Numbered from the stretch's first letter, positions 5,458 to 15,113 are shown. The stretch is 18,613 nt of DNA from JBAUHN01 sp049680295 (GCA_049680295.1 JBAUHN010000161.1:1-18613); one strand, 5' to 3'. Numbers and translations are program-made. The notes: generated from the letters alone by a model not told the origin.

Positions 5458-5495
5458 AAAAAAAGGGCTGGATCCGGAAATATTCGGGTCCAGCC
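5458..5495 (-). terminator. Intrinsic terminator in minus-strand orientation; 11-bp hairpin in the + transcript
   Basis: GGCTGGATCCG (5466-5476) and CGGGTCCAGCC (5485-5495) form an 11-bp stem with one wobble and an 8-base A/T-rich loop. Seven A residues (5458-5464) precede it. Read on the minus strand, this is a strong stem followed by seven T: a textbook intrinsic terminator for antisense transcription coming out of rpoB. On the + strand no T tract follows, so sense transcripts would form the hairpin but probably read on into rpoB. Confidence 0.6.
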
Positions 5496-5506
5496 TAGCC
5501 TGTCTT

Positions 5507-5537
5507 AGAAAGGGCCTTTGACGAAAAGGTCTTTTCT
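5507..5537 (+). other. 13-bp hairpin between rplL and rpoB (possible attenuator or RNase III site)
   Basis: AGAAAGGGCCTTT (5507-5519) pairs with AAAGGTCTTTTCT (5525-5537), 13 bp with two G-T wobbles and a GACGA loop. If only the inner 7-8 bp form, the remaining TTTTCTT acts as a T-rich tail, giving a weak + strand terminator. In E. coli the rplL-rpoB spacer holds both a partial terminator and an RNase III site. This hairpin is the best equivalent here, by inference. Confidence 0.45.
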
Positions 5538-5560
5538 TAGATGCGCTTCAATGGTCGGGA

Positions 5561-5638
5561 GGCACCCTGTGGGACGGGTGCCACGAATAGACCGAAACGT
5601 ATCGTCTCGAATGGACAGATCGCCGTGGCCCGACGGTG
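5561..5638 (+). promoter_or_regulatory. Three consecutive hairpins in the rpoB leader
   Basis: GGCACCC/GGGTGCC (5561-5567 with 5576-5582) is a perfect 7-bp stem. ATCGTC with GACAGAT (5601-5606 with 5614-5620) gives 6 bp with one bulged A. CGCCGT/ACGGTG (5621-5626 with 5633-5638) gives 6 bp with one wobble. They end about 20 bases before the rpoB Shine-Dalgarno. A computationally found 'rhodo-rpoB' RNA motif is reported upstream of rpoB in Rhodobacterales. This could be an example, but I cannot match it to the model. Confidence 0.45.
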
Positions 5639-5674
5639 TTCTGTTCGCAGAGAATCTGAAAGGTGACCGTTCAC

Positions 5675-8600
5675 ATGGCGCAATCGTTCCTTGGCCAGAA
5701 ACGTCTTCGTAAATATTATGGCAAAATCCGTGAAGTTTTGGAGATGCCAAACCTCATCGAGGTGCAGAAATCATCCTATGATCTGTTCCTGAACTCCGGC
5801 GATGCCGACGTCCCAACGGACGGCGAAGGCATCACAGGTGTGTTCCAGTCGGTATTCCCGATCAAGGATTTCAGCGAATCCTCGGTGCTTGAATACGTCA
5901 AGTATGAGTTGGAAAAACCGAAATACGACGTAGAGGAATGTCAGCAACGCGACATGACCTATTCTGCGCCATTAAAGGTCACGCTGCGTTTGATCGTGTT
6001 TGATATCGACGAAGATACCGGCGCGAAATCGGTCAAGGACATCAAGGAACAGGACGTGTTCATGGGCGATATGCCTTTGATGACGCCCAATGGCACGTTT
6101 GTCGTAAACGGCACCGAACGGGTGATCGTCAGCCAGATGCACCGCTCGCCCGGTGTGTTCTTTGACCACGACAAAGGCAAAACCCATTCCTCGGGTAAAC
6201 TGCTGTTTGCCTGCCGCATTATCCCCTATCGCGGCAGCTGGCTGGACTTTGAATTTGACGCCAAAGACATCGTCTTTTGCCGGATCGACCGTCGCCGCAA
6301 ACTGCCTGTGACAACCCTGCTATACGCGCTGGGACTGGATCAGGAATCCATCATGGATGCCTATTACGACACCGTTACCTACAAGCTGAAAAAGAACAAA
6401 GGCTGGGTCGCCCCGTTCTATCCTGATCGTGTGCGCGGCACCCGTCCGACCTACGATCTGGTTGATGCTAAAACCGGTGAAGTGCTGTTTGAATCCGGCA
6501 AGAAAGTCACGCCGCGTGCGGTCAAGAAACTGATCGACGAAGGCAAAGTGACCGACCTGTTGGTGCCGTTTGAACATATCGTCGGCAAATTCGTCTCCAA
6601 GGACATCATCAACGAAGAAACCGGTGCGATCTATGTCGAAGCCGGTGACGAGATGACGCTGGAATACGACAAAGACGGCACGCTGATCGGTGGTACGGCG
6701 AAAGAACTGGTTGATGCGGGCATCACCGATATTCCGCTATTGGACATCGACAACGTCAATGTCGGTCCCTACATGCGCAACACCATGGCGAACGATAAAA
6801 ACATGAACCGCGACACCGCGCTCATGGATATCTACCGCGTCATGCGTCCGGGCGAGCCGCCCACCGTTGAGGCCGCAAGCAACCTGTTTGACACGTTGTT
6901 CTTTGACAGCGAACGCTATGATCTGTCGGCTGTTGGCCGGGTGAAAATGAACATGCGTCTGGCGCTGGATGCCGAAGACACCGTGCGCACCCTGCGTCGC
7001 GAAGATATCGTTGCTTGTATCAAAGCGCTGGTTGATCTGCGGGATGGTCGTGGCGACATCGACGACATTGATCACCTCGGCAACCGCCGGGTGCGTTCGG
7101 TCGGCGAATTGATGGAAAACCAGTACCGCGTTGGCCTGTTGCGGATGGAACGCGCGATCAAGGAACGTATGTCCTCGGTCGAGATCGACACCGTTATGCC
7201 TCAGGATCTGATCAACGCCAAACCGGCTGCGGCTGCTGTGCGTGAATTCTTTGGCTCCAGCCAGTTGTCGCAATTCATGGACCAAACCAACCCGTTGTCT
7301 GAGGTGACGCACAAACGTCGTTTGTCCGCGCTTGGGCCAGGGGGTCTGACCCGCGAACGCGCCGGATTTGAAGTGCGCGACGTGCATCCAACCCACTACG
7401 GTCGGATGTGCCCGATTGAAACGCCCGAAGGACCGAACATTGGTCTGATCAACTCGCTTGCGACATTCGCGCGGGTCAACAAATACGGCTTTATCGAAAC
7501 GCCTTACCGCCGTGTTGAAAACGGTGTTGTGTCCGATGATGTGCAATACATGTCGGCAACCGAAGAAATGCGTCACACTGTGGCGCAAGCCAACGCGAAC
7601 CTTGATGAAAACATGAAGTTCGTGAACGATCTGGTCTCCACGCGGAAATCGGGTGACTACACGTTGTCGCCATCCGAATCTGTTGACCTGATTGACGTCA
7701 GCCCGAAACAGCTGGTGTCGGTTGCGGCATCGCTGATCCCGTTCCTCGAAAATGACGATGCGAACAGGGCCTTGATGGGCTCGAACATGCAACGTCAGGC
7801 GGTTCCATTGCTGCAGGCCGAGGCACCGCTTGTCGGCACCGGCATCGAAGAGGTTGTGGCCCGCGATTCCGGTGCGGCGATCATGGCAAAACGTGGCGGT
7901 ATCATCGACCAGGTCGATGCGCAGCGGATCGTGATCCGGGCGACCGAGGATCTGGAACTGGGTGACGCGGGCGTGGACATCCACCGGATGCGGAAATTCC
8001 AACGCTCTAACCAGAACACCTGTATCAACCAGCGACCGCTGGTGAAGGTGGGCGATATCGTCACCAAAGGTCAGGTTGTGGCCGACGGTCCGTCAACGGA
8101 TATGGGGGAACTGGCGCTTGGCAAAAACGTCGTCGTCGCCTTTATGCCGTGGAATGGCTACAACTACGAAGACAGTATCCTGATTTCCGAACGGATCGCG
8201 CGGGATGACGTCTTTACGTCGATCCACATCGAAGAATTCGAAGTTGCCGCCCGTGACACCAAGCTTGGCCCAGAGGAAATCACCCGCGATATTCCCAACG
8301 TCGGTGAAGAAGCACTGCGTAACCTCGACGAGGCTGGCATTGTCTACATCGGTGCGGACGTGGAGCCGGGCGATATTCTGGTAGGTAAGATCACGCCAAA
8401 AGGCGAAAGCCCGATGACGCCTGAGGAAAAACTGCTCCGCGCGATCTTTGGTGAGAAAGCATCGGACGTGCGCGATACATCTCTGCGGGTGAAACCGGGT
8501 GATTTCGGCACTGTCGTCGAAGTGCGCGTGTTCAACCGCCACGGCGTTGAAAAAGACGAACGTGCCTTGCAGATTGAGCGTGAAGAGGTCGAACGTCTGG

Positions 8601-9811
8601 CCCGTGACCGGGATGATGAGTTGGCCATTCTGGATCGCAACATCTATGCGCGCCTGAAATCCATGATCATGGGTAAGGTTGCTGTCAAAGGCCCCAAAGG
8701 TGTCAGACCTAACGCAGTGATTGACGACGAATTGCTGGAAATGCTGACCCGTGGTCAATGGTGGCAACTGGCCCTCAAGGACGAGGCGGACGCGCAGATC
8801 GTCGAAGCCCTGAACGAGCAGTATGAGGTGCAAAAACGCACCCTTGATGCCCGTTTTGAGGATAAAGTCGAAAAAGTCCGTCGTGGCGATGATCTGCCCC
8901 CCGGCGTGATGAAAATGGTCAAAGTCTTCGTAGCGGTGAAGCGCAAGCTGCAACCGGGCGACAAAATGGCGGGTCGTCACGGCAACAAAGGTGTGATTTC
9001 CAAAGTGGTCCCAATGGAGGACATGCCGTTCTTGCAGGATGGCACGCCGGTTGATTTCTGTCTCAACCCGCTGGGCGTTCCCAGCCGGATGAACGTAGGT
9101 CAGATTTTGGAAACCCACATGGGCTGGGCCGCACGCGGTCTGGGCGTCAACATCGACGAGGCGTTGCAGGAATACAAACGCTCCGGCGATCTGACCCCTG
9201 TGCGCGAAGCGATGAGCCACGCTTATGGCGAAGATGTCTATAACGAAGGCATCTCTGGCATGGACGAGGAGACGCTGGTTGAAGCGGCAGGCAACGTCAC
9301 ACGCGGTGTGCCAATTGCCACACCGGTTTTTGACGGCGCCAAAGAAGCGGATGTGAACGACAGCCTGAAACGTGCAGGCTTTGACACATCCGGTCAGTCG
9401 GTTCTGTTTGATGGTCGCACAGGCGAGCAATTTGCCCGCCCCGTGACCGTGGGCATCAAATACCTGCTGAAACTGCATCACCTTGTGGATGACAAAATCC
9501 ACGCGCGCTCGACCGGGCCATACAGCCTTGTCACCCAGCAGCCATTGGGCGGTAAAGCGCAGTTTGGTGGTCAGCGGTTCGGGGAAATGGAAGTCTGGGC
9601 TTTGGAAGCTTATGGCGCTGCATACACCCTGCAGGAAATGCTGACCGTGAAATCGGATGACGTGGCCGGACGGACGAAAGTCTATGAAAGCATCGTCAAA
9701 GGCGAGGACAATTTTGAAGCCGGCGTGCCCGAAAGCTTCAATGTTCTGGTCAAAGAAGTCCGCGGCCTTGGCCTGAACATGGAACTCCTGGATGCGGAGG
9801 AAGAGGAGTGA
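5675..9811 (+). CDS. rpoB: DNA-directed RNA polymerase subunit beta
   Basis: This encodes 1378 residues, typical for alphaproteobacteria. The ATG at 5675 (MAQSFLGQKRLRK) has AAAGGTG at 5659-5665 as ribosome-binding site. An in-frame GTG at 5663 lies inside that site and was rejected. The subunit forms one half of the catalytic cleft of RNA polymerase. The rifampicin-binding cluster is at about residues 527-554 (GSSQLSQFMDQTNPLSEVTH then KRRLSALG). Asp536, His546 and Ser551, equivalent to E. coli 516, 526 and 531, are all wild type. The conserved GDKMAGRHGNKGV (about 1095-1107) carries the two active-site lysines, Lys1097 and Lys1105. The C-terminus GLNMELLDAEEEE is intact. No frameshift or insertion was seen. 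rpoC follows after 52 bases with no terminator, so the two are co-transcribed. Confidence 0.99.
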   Translation: MAQSFLGQKRLRKYYGKIREVLEMPNLIEVQKSSYDLFLNSGDADVPTDGEGITGVFQSVFPIKDFSESSVLEYVKYELEKPKYDVEECQQRDMTYSAPLKVTLRLIVFDIDEDTGAKSVKDIKEQDVFMGDMPLMTPNGTFVVNGTERVIVSQMHRSPGVFFDHDKGKTHSSGKLLFACRIIPYRGSWLDFEFDAKDIVFCRIDRRRKLPVTTLLYALGLDQESIMDAYYDTVTYKLKKNKGWVAPFYPDRVRGTRPTYDLVDAKTGEVLFESGKKVTPRAVKKLIDEGKVTDLLVPFEHIVGKFVSKDIINEETGAIYVEAGDEMTLEYDKDGTLIGGTAKELVDAGITDIPLLDIDNVNVGPYMRNTMANDKNMNRDTALMDIYRVMRPGEPPTVEAASNLFDTLFFDSERYDLSAVGRVKMNMRLALDAEDTVRTLRREDIVACIKALVDLRDGRGDIDDIDHLGNRRVRSVGELMENQYRVGLLRMERAIKERMSSVEIDTVMPQDLINAKPAAAAVREFFGSSQLSQFMDQTNPLSEVTHKRRLSALGPGGLTRERAGFEVRDVHPTHYGRMCPIETPEGPNIGLINSLATFARVNKYGFIETPYRRVENGVVSDDVQYMSATEEMRHTVAQANANLDENMKFVNDLVSTRKSGDYTLSPSESVDLIDVSPKQLVSVAASLIPFLENDDANRALMGSNMQRQAVPLLQAEAPLVGTGIEEVVARDSGAAIMAKRGGIIDQVDAQRIVIRATEDLELGDAGVDIHRMRKFQRSNQNTCINQRPLVKVGDIVTKGQVVADGPSTDMGELALGKNVVVAFMPWNGYNYEDSILISERIARDDVFTSIHIEEFEVAARDTKLGPEEITRDIPNVGEEALRNLDEAGIVYIGADVEPGDILVGKITPKGESPMTPEEKLLRAIFGEKASDVRDTSLRVKPGDFGTVVEVRVFNRHGVEKDERALQIEREEVERLARDRDDELAILDRNIYARLKSMIMGKVAVKGPKGVRPNAVIDDELLEMLTRGQWWQLALKDEADAQIVEALNEQYEVQKRTLDARFEDKVEKVRRGDDLPPGVMKMVKVFVAVKRKLQPGDKMAGRHGNKGVISKVVPMEDMPFLQDGTPVDFCLNPLGVPSRMNVGQILETHMGWAARGLGVNIDEALQEYKRSGDLTPVREAMSHAYGEDVYNEGISGMDEETLVEAAGNVTRGVPIATPVFDGAKEADVNDSLKRAGFDTSGQSVLFDGRTGEQFARPVTVGIKYLLKLHHLVDDKIHARSTGPYSLVTQQPLGGKAQFGGQRFGEMEVWALEAYGAAYTLQEMLTVKSDDVAGRTKVYESIVKGEDNFEAGVPESFNVLVKEVRGLGLNMELLDAEEEE

Positions 9812-9863
9812 CGGGCACTCCCTGTCGCTTCACCCCCACGCTCCCCTTTAAAGGATTCAAAAA

Positions 9864-12800
9864 ATGAACGAACTGACAAACAACCCGTTCAACCCCGTCG
9901 CACCGGTGAAAACCTTCGACGAAATCAAGGTCTCTCTGGCCTCGCCAGAGCGGATCCTGTCGTGGTCTTTCGGTGAGATCAAAAAACCGGAAACCATCAA
10001 CTACCGGACGTTCAAACCAGAACGCGATGGTCTGTTCTGCGCGCGTATCTTTGGTCCGATCAAGGATTACGAATGTCTGTGCGGCAAATACAAACGCATG
10101 AAATATCGCGGCGTTGTCTGCGAAAAATGCGGTGTCGAAGTTACGCTGCAAAAAGTGCGCCGCGAACGGATGGGTCACATTGAACTGGCGTCGCCGGTTG
10201 CGCACATCTGGTTCCTGAAATCGCTGCCATCCCGCATCGGTCTGATGCTGGACATGACGCTGCGTGATCTGGAACGTGTGCTGTACTTTGAGAACTACGT
10301 GGTGATCGAACCGGGCCTGACGGACCTCACCTACGGTCAGATGATGACCGAAGAGGAATATATGGACGCTCAGGATGCTTACGGCATGGACGCGTTCACC
10401 GCCAACATCGGTGCCGAAGCGATCCGTGAAATGCTGGCCGCCATTGATCTTGACCAGGAAGCGGAAACTCTGCGTGCGGACCTCAAAGAGGCCACAGGCG
10501 AGCTGAAGCCGAAAAAGATCATCAAGCGCCTGAAAGTCGTGGAAAGCTTCCTTGAATCCGGCAACCGCCCGGACTGGATGGTTCTGACCGTGATCCCGGT
10601 GATCCCGCCAGAACTGCGCCCGCTGGTGCCGCTGGATGGGGGTCGCTTTGCGACGTCTGATCTGAACGATCTTTATCGCCGGGTCATCAACCGGAACAAC
10701 CGTCTCAAGCGCCTGATCGAACTGCGCGCACCTGATATCATTGTGCGCAACGAAAAGCGGATGTTGCAGGAATCTGTGGATGCGCTGTTTGACAACGGCC
10801 GTCGTGGCCGGGTGATCACAGGGGCCAACAAACGCCCGCTGAAATCGCTGTCCGACATGCTGAAAGGCAAACAGGGTCGCTTCCGTCAGAACCTTTTGGG
10901 TAAGCGGGTCGATTTCTCGGGTCGTTCGGTCATTGTGACCGGGCCGGAACTGAAACTGCACCAATGTGGTTTGCCGAAAAAGATGGCGTTGGAATTGTTC
11001 AAGCCGTTCATCTACTCACGGCTTGAGGCTAAAGGTCTGTCATCCACCGTCAAACAGGCGAAAAAGCTGGTCGAAAAGGAACGTCCCGAGGTTTGGGACA
11101 TTCTGGACGAAGTGATCCGCGAACACCCTGTCATGCTGAACCGTGCGCCGACCTTGCACCGTTTGGGCATTCAGGCGTTTGAACCGGTTCTGATCGAAGG
11201 TAAAGCCATTCAGCTGCACCCGCTGGTCTGTTCGGCGTTCAATGCGGATTTTGACGGCGACCAAATGGCCGTTCACGTGCCATTGAGCCTTGAGGCGCAG
11301 CTTGAAGCGCGTGTTCTGATGATGTCCACAAACAACGTGTTGTCGCCTGCAAACGGCGCACCGATCATCGTGCCATCGCAGGATATGATCCTGGGTCTGT
11401 ATTATGCGACGCTGGAACGCGAAGGCATCAAAGGCGAAGGCATGACCTTTGGCTCGGTTGACGAGGTGCAACATGCGCTCGACGCTGGCTTGGTGCACAT
11501 GCATTCGCGGGTCAAAGTGCGGATGCCACAGATCGACGCTGAAGGTAATGAGGTCATGGTCCGCTTTGACACAACACCGGGCCGAGCGCGTCTGGGGGCG
11601 TTGTTGCCACTGAACGCCAAGGCACCGTTTGATCTGGTCAATCGCTTGCTGCGCAAAAAAGAAGTGCAGCAGATTATTGATACGGTCTACCGCTACTGTG
11701 GCCAGAAGGAATCTGTCATTTTCTGTGATCAGATCATGACAATGGGTTTCCGCGAGGCCTTCAAGGCAGGCATTTCGTTTGGTAAAGACGACATGTTGAT
11801 CCCGGACACCAAATGGCCACTGGTGGATGACACCCGCGGACAGGTTAAGGACTTTGAACAGCAGTATATGGACGGCCTGATCACTCAGGGTGAAAAATAT
11901 AACAAAGTTGTCGACGCCTGGTCCAAGTGTAACGACAAGGTCACTGACGCGATGATGGGTGCGATTTCTGCCAGCAAACGCGACGAAAGCGGTGCCGAAA
12001 TGGAACCGAACTCGGTCTACATGATGGCGCATTCCGGTGCGCGTGGGTCGGTGACACAGATGAAACAGCTGGGCGGTATGCGCGGCCTGATGGCCAAGCC
12101 GAATGGCGACATCATCGAGACGCCGATCATCTCGAACTTTAAAGAAGGCCTGACGGTTCTTGAATACTTCAACTCTACCCACGGTGCCCGGAAAGGTCTG
12201 TCTGATACCGCGCTTAAGACAGCGAACTCAGGATACCTGACACGGCGCTTGGTGGATGTCGCACAGGACTGCATTGTGCGCATGCTGGATTGCGGGACCG
12301 ACACGTCCATTACGGCTGTTGCGGCTGTAAATGATGGTGAAGTGGTGTCGTCGCTGGCGGAACGTATGCTGGGTCGCGTCGTGGCCGAGGATATCATGCG
12401 TCCCGGCACCGATGAGGTTCTGGTGGCCAATGGAACGCTGATCGACGAACGTCTTGCAGATATCATCGACGAGGCGAATGTCGCATCCGCGCGTATCCGC
12501 AGCCCGCTGACCTGTGAGGCCGAAGAAGGCGTATGTGCCACTTGCTATGGTCGGGATCTTGCGCGCGGCACCATGGTCAACACTGGCGAAGCCGTCGGCA
12601 TCATTGCCGCACAGTCCATCGGCGAGCCGGGCACACAGTTGACAATGCGGACGTTCCACATTGGTGGCGTTGCACAAGGGGGGCAACAGTCTTTCCTTGA
12701 GGCCAGTCATTCCGGTAAAGTCGTGTTCGAGAACGCGCAGACCCTTGAAAACGCCGCTGGCGAGATCATGGTCATGGGCCGGAACATGAAGCTGATCATC

Positions 12801-14105
12801 AACGATGAAAACGGCGACGAACGGGCCAGCCACAAAGTCGGCTACGGAACCAAGATGTTCGTGACCGAAGGTCAGATGGTCAACCGGGGCGACAAGCTGT
12901 TTGAATGGGATCCTTATACCCTGCCAATCATCGCCGAAAAATCAGGTATGACCAAATTTGTCGATCTGGTGTCGGGTATCGCCATCAAGGACGAAACCGA
13001 TGATGCCACCGGCATGACCCAGAAGATCGTGATCGACTGGCGTTCGGCTGCCAAAGGCAATGAGCTGAAGCCAGAGATTATTCTGCTGGACAAGGACGGC
13101 GAACCGGTCCGCAACGACGCGGGCAACCCGGTGACCTATCCGATGTCCGTAGATGCGGTTCTGTCCGTTGAGGATCAGACCGAGATCAAGGCCGGTGACA
13201 TCGTGGCGCGCATTCCACGCGAAGGTGCCAAAACCAAGGACATCACCGGTGGTCTGCCGCGTGTGGCCGAACTCTTTGAGGCACGTCGCCCCAAAGATCA
13301 CGCTATCATTGCGGAAATTGACGGTTATGTACGTTACGGCAAGGACTACAAAAACAAACGCCGTATCGCGATTGAATCCGCCGAAGACAGCGACGTTAAG
13401 GTCGAATACATGGTGCCCAAGGGCAAGCACATTCCTGTGGCCGAAGGTGACTTTGTCCAAAAGGGTGACTACATCATGGACGGCAATCCAGCACCGCATG
13501 ACATCCTTGCGATTATGGGTGTCGAAGCGTTGGCGGATTACATGATCGACGAAGTGCAGGATGTTTACCGCCTGCAGGGCGTAAAGATCAACGACAAGCA
13601 CATCGAGGTTATCGTTCGTCAGATGCTCCAGAAATGGGAAATTCAGGACAGCGGTGACACCACGTTGCTGAAAGGCGAACACGTCGACAAGCAAGAGTTC
13701 GATCTGGCCTGCGAGAAGGCCATCGCCAAAGGCGGGCGCCCTTGTAAGGGCGAACCGATTTTGCTGGGCATCACCAAGGCATCGCTGCAAACTCGCAGCT
13801 TTATCTCGGCGGCATCTTTCCAGGAAACCACGCGGGTTCTGACAGAGGCGTCCGTGCAAGGCAAGCGCGACAAACTTGTCGGCCTGAAAGAGAACGTGAT
13901 TGTTGGACGTCTGATCCCAGCCGGTACTGGCGGGGCCACGATGAAAGTGCGTCGTGTCGCGTCTGAACGGGACAACGTGGTCATTGATGCCCGCCGCGAA
14001 GAAGCGGAAGCAGCGGCGGCTCTGGCCGCTCCTGTGGCCACCGATGACGTGGTTGGCGGCGATGTGTTCAACACCGTGACACCGGATGAAGATCCACGCG
14101 ATTGA
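9864..14105 (+). CDS. rpoC: DNA-directed RNA polymerase subunit beta'
   Basis: This encodes 1413 residues. AAAGGA just upstream supports the ATG at 9864 (MNELTNNPFNPV). The subunit carries the catalytic magnesium site NADFDGDQMAV, with Asp462, Asp464 and Asp466. The N-terminal zinc site is formed by Cys71, Cys73, Cys86 and Cys89 (CLCGKYKR... CEKCG). The second zinc site uses Cys810, Cys884, Cys891 and Cys894. The trigger-loop region MAHSGARGSVTQMKQLGGMR is conserved, and AAQSIGEPGTQLTMRTFH is also present. The C-terminal tail is acidic and Ala-rich (EEAEAAAALAAPVATDDVVGG). It assembles with RpoB, the alpha subunits and omega. A strong terminator begins 27 bases after the stop, ending the beta operon. 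Confidence 0.99.
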   Translation: MNELTNNPFNPVAPVKTFDEIKVSLASPERILSWSFGEIKKPETINYRTFKPERDGLFCARIFGPIKDYECLCGKYKRMKYRGVVCEKCGVEVTLQKVRRERMGHIELASPVAHIWFLKSLPSRIGLMLDMTLRDLERVLYFENYVVIEPGLTDLTYGQMMTEEEYMDAQDAYGMDAFTANIGAEAIREMLAAIDLDQEAETLRADLKEATGELKPKKIIKRLKVVESFLESGNRPDWMVLTVIPVIPPELRPLVPLDGGRFATSDLNDLYRRVINRNNRLKRLIELRAPDIIVRNEKRMLQESVDALFDNGRRGRVITGANKRPLKSLSDMLKGKQGRFRQNLLGKRVDFSGRSVIVTGPELKLHQCGLPKKMALELFKPFIYSRLEAKGLSSTVKQAKKLVEKERPEVWDILDEVIREHPVMLNRAPTLHRLGIQAFEPVLIEGKAIQLHPLVCSAFNADFDGDQMAVHVPLSLEAQLEARVLMMSTNNVLSPANGAPIIVPSQDMILGLYYATLEREGIKGEGMTFGSVDEVQHALDAGLVHMHSRVKVRMPQIDAEGNEVMVRFDTTPGRARLGALLPLNAKAPFDLVNRLLRKKEVQQIIDTVYRYCGQKESVIFCDQIMTMGFREAFKAGISFGKDDMLIPDTKWPLVDDTRGQVKDFEQQYMDGLITQGEKYNKVVDAWSKCNDKVTDAMMGAISASKRDESGAEMEPNSVYMMAHSGARGSVTQMKQLGGMRGLMAKPNGDIIETPIISNFKEGLTVLEYFNSTHGARKGLSDTALKTANSGYLTRRLVDVAQDCIVRMLDCGTDTSITAVAAVNDGEVVSSLAERMLGRVVAEDIMRPGTDEVLVANGTLIDERLADIIDEANVASARIRSPLTCEAEEGVCATCYGRDLARGTMVNTGEAVGIIAAQSIGEPGTQLTMRTFHIGGVAQGGQQSFLEASHSGKVVFENAQTLENAAGEIMVMGRNMKLIINDENGDERASHKVGYGTKMFVTEGQMVNRGDKLFEWDPYTLPIIAEKSGMTKFVDLVSGIAIKDETDDATGMTQKIVIDWRSAAKGNELKPEIILLDKDGEPVRNDAGNPVTYPMSVDAVLSVEDQTEIKAGDIVARIPREGAKTKDITGGLPRVAELFEARRPKDHAIIAEIDGYVRYGKDYKNKRRIAIESAEDSDVKVEYMVPKGKHIPVAEGDFVQKGDYIMDGNPAPHDILAIMGVEALADYMIDEVQDVYRLQGVKINDKHIEVIVRQMLQKWEIQDSGDTTLLKGEHVDKQEFDLACEKAIAKGGRPCKGEPILLGITKASLQTRSFISAASFQETTRVLTEASVQGKRDKLVGLKENVIVGRLIPAGTGGATMKVRRVASERDNVVIDARREEAEAAAALAAPVATDDVVGGDVFNTVTPDEDPRD

Positions 14106-14131
14106 TCGCCAAAGTGTAACTCAAAAAGCAA

Positions 14132-14171
14132 AAAACCCCCGGCGTCATACTGGTGCCGGGGGTTTTCTTTT
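14132..14171. terminator. Bidirectional intrinsic terminator between rpoC and the convergent gene
   Basis: AAAACCCCCGGC (14132-14143) pairs perfectly with GCCGGGGGTTTT (14055-position arm at 14155-14166), a 12-bp stem with an 11-base loop. TTTTCTTTT (14163-14171) trails on the + strand. On the minus strand the stem is followed by TTTTT as well. It can therefore end both the beta operon from the left and the minus-strand gene at 14217-15029 from the right. Confidence 0.93.
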
Positions 14172-14216
14172 GTCGGGCTCCAGACTGCCCGCAGCCACAA
14201 CAGGGGGCCTGACACC

Positions 14217-15029
14217 TTAGGTGTGCGCGAACACCCGGCGCACATGATCCGCGTCTATGTTGTAGGTTGCCCGAAAATGCGCGGCCTCCGCCGCTGTTAT
14301 CGGCTCAAACGTTGTCATGCGAAGCGACCGTGTCTTTTGCCGGGAATCGTTGAATGCATTGTGCCCACGCAGCATCATGTCCTGGTCTGTGAAGGTCAGC
14401 GTTGGCATGATCTTTGAAATCTTGTGATGGCCAAAATTCAATATCGCCTTGTTGATGTTCGGGTGCAACAACACGGCAAGACCTGCCGTGCAATAAGGAT
14501 CCTTAATGGCCGCGATTTCCAGACCATTTGCACCGGGCTTGGCAATGTATCCCTGGTTGAAATCAATTGCCACGTGTTGAAATCTATCCAGTAATCCGGT
14601 GACATGGGCCGCTGCCGCACGCAGTTGTGCAACATAGGTAATGGCCACGGCATCGTCATCATCCAGCCGGAATTGCAGACACGGGTCCGCATCAAACCAG
14701 CGCACTGAATTAACTGCATCCCGCATCACCCGCCGGTGGCGCTGAGGGGGATGTGACTGCACAATGACTTGCGGAATGTCGCGAACCAACTGATCAAGCC
14801 GCGTGCGCGCCGCAATGGGAAAGCTATCGCCAATCACAATCAGAAAGGTGAAATCAGGGTCCGTTTGCGCCCGAATGCAGGGCAGGGTGATCGTTTCAAA
14901 AAACCGAAACCTTTCTTCCAGCCGGTCCGGGTTGTAAAGAAACGCCATCCGCTCATCGAGGCTGTCATGGGTGATCTGAAAGCCGCCCAAACCCAGATAG
15001 GAAAACCTGCACAAACCAATAACCTGCAT
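14217..15029 (-). CDS. Putative rhamnosyltransferase-family glycosyltransferase
   Basis: This encodes 270 residues starting MQVIGLCRFSYLGLGGFQ. It resembles the 'putative rhamnosyl transferase' family (Pfam Rhamno_transf), small GT-A-like cytoplasmic enzymes thought to act on surface polysaccharide. Visible hallmarks are the N-terminal RFSYLG/GGFQ motif, the RLEERFRFFETITLPCIRAQ segment (about 37-56), and the acidic RLDDDDAV at 121-128. The last is a DXD-like site that would bind the metal and nucleotide sugar. The start at 15029 matches the usual family N-terminus. Its ribosome-binding site is poor (CGGAA very close to the ATG), and longer in-frame starts exist at 15074 and 15098. It points toward rpoC, shares its terminator, and is divergent from the rpsL promoter. 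It splits the beta and str operons. The actual sugar substrate is unknown. Confidence 0.8.
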   Translation of the reverse strand: MQVIGLCRFSYLGLGGFQITHDSLDERMAFLYNPDRLEERFRFFETITLPCIRAQTDPDFTFLIVIGDSFPIAARTRLDQLVRDIPQVIVQSHPPQRHRRVMRDAVNSVRWFDADPCLQFRLDDDDAVAITYVAQLRAAAAHVTGLLDRFQHVAIDFNQGYIAKPGANGLEIAAIKDPYCTAGLAVLLHPNINKAILNFGHHKISKIMPTLTFTDQDMMLRGHNAFNDSRQKTRSLRMTTFEPITAAEAAHFRATYNIDADHVRRVFAHT

Positions 15030-15113
15030 TTCCGATTTGCCATTTCTGCCTGAGTTCCGGTTGCGCCGGATCATTACAGCCGCAGCGCTGTCACACAAGG
15101 GCCTGCCCGGCTG

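Noticed and set aside
5518..5546. TTGACG as a -35 box for an rpoB promoter
   Set aside because: No acceptable -10 box lies 16-18 bases downstream, and the sequence is part of the 13-bp hairpin at 5507-5537.
5663..5674. GTG start for rpoB
   Set aside because: The GTG is part of the Shine-Dalgarno for ATG 5675, and the protein from 5675 begins with the usual MAQSF.
6737..9502. Very long open frames on the minus strand inside rpoB
   Set aside because: They mirror the codon bias of rpoB, have no recognisable family, and are fully contained within a conserved essential gene. Similar frames opposite rpoC and fusA were rejected for the same reason.
15030..15098. Longer N-terminus for the glycosyltransferase
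   Set aside because: The added 23 residues are Arg/Asn/Ser-rich and unlike the family, whose members begin near MQVIGLCRFSY. It remains possible because the ribosome-binding site at 15029 is weak.
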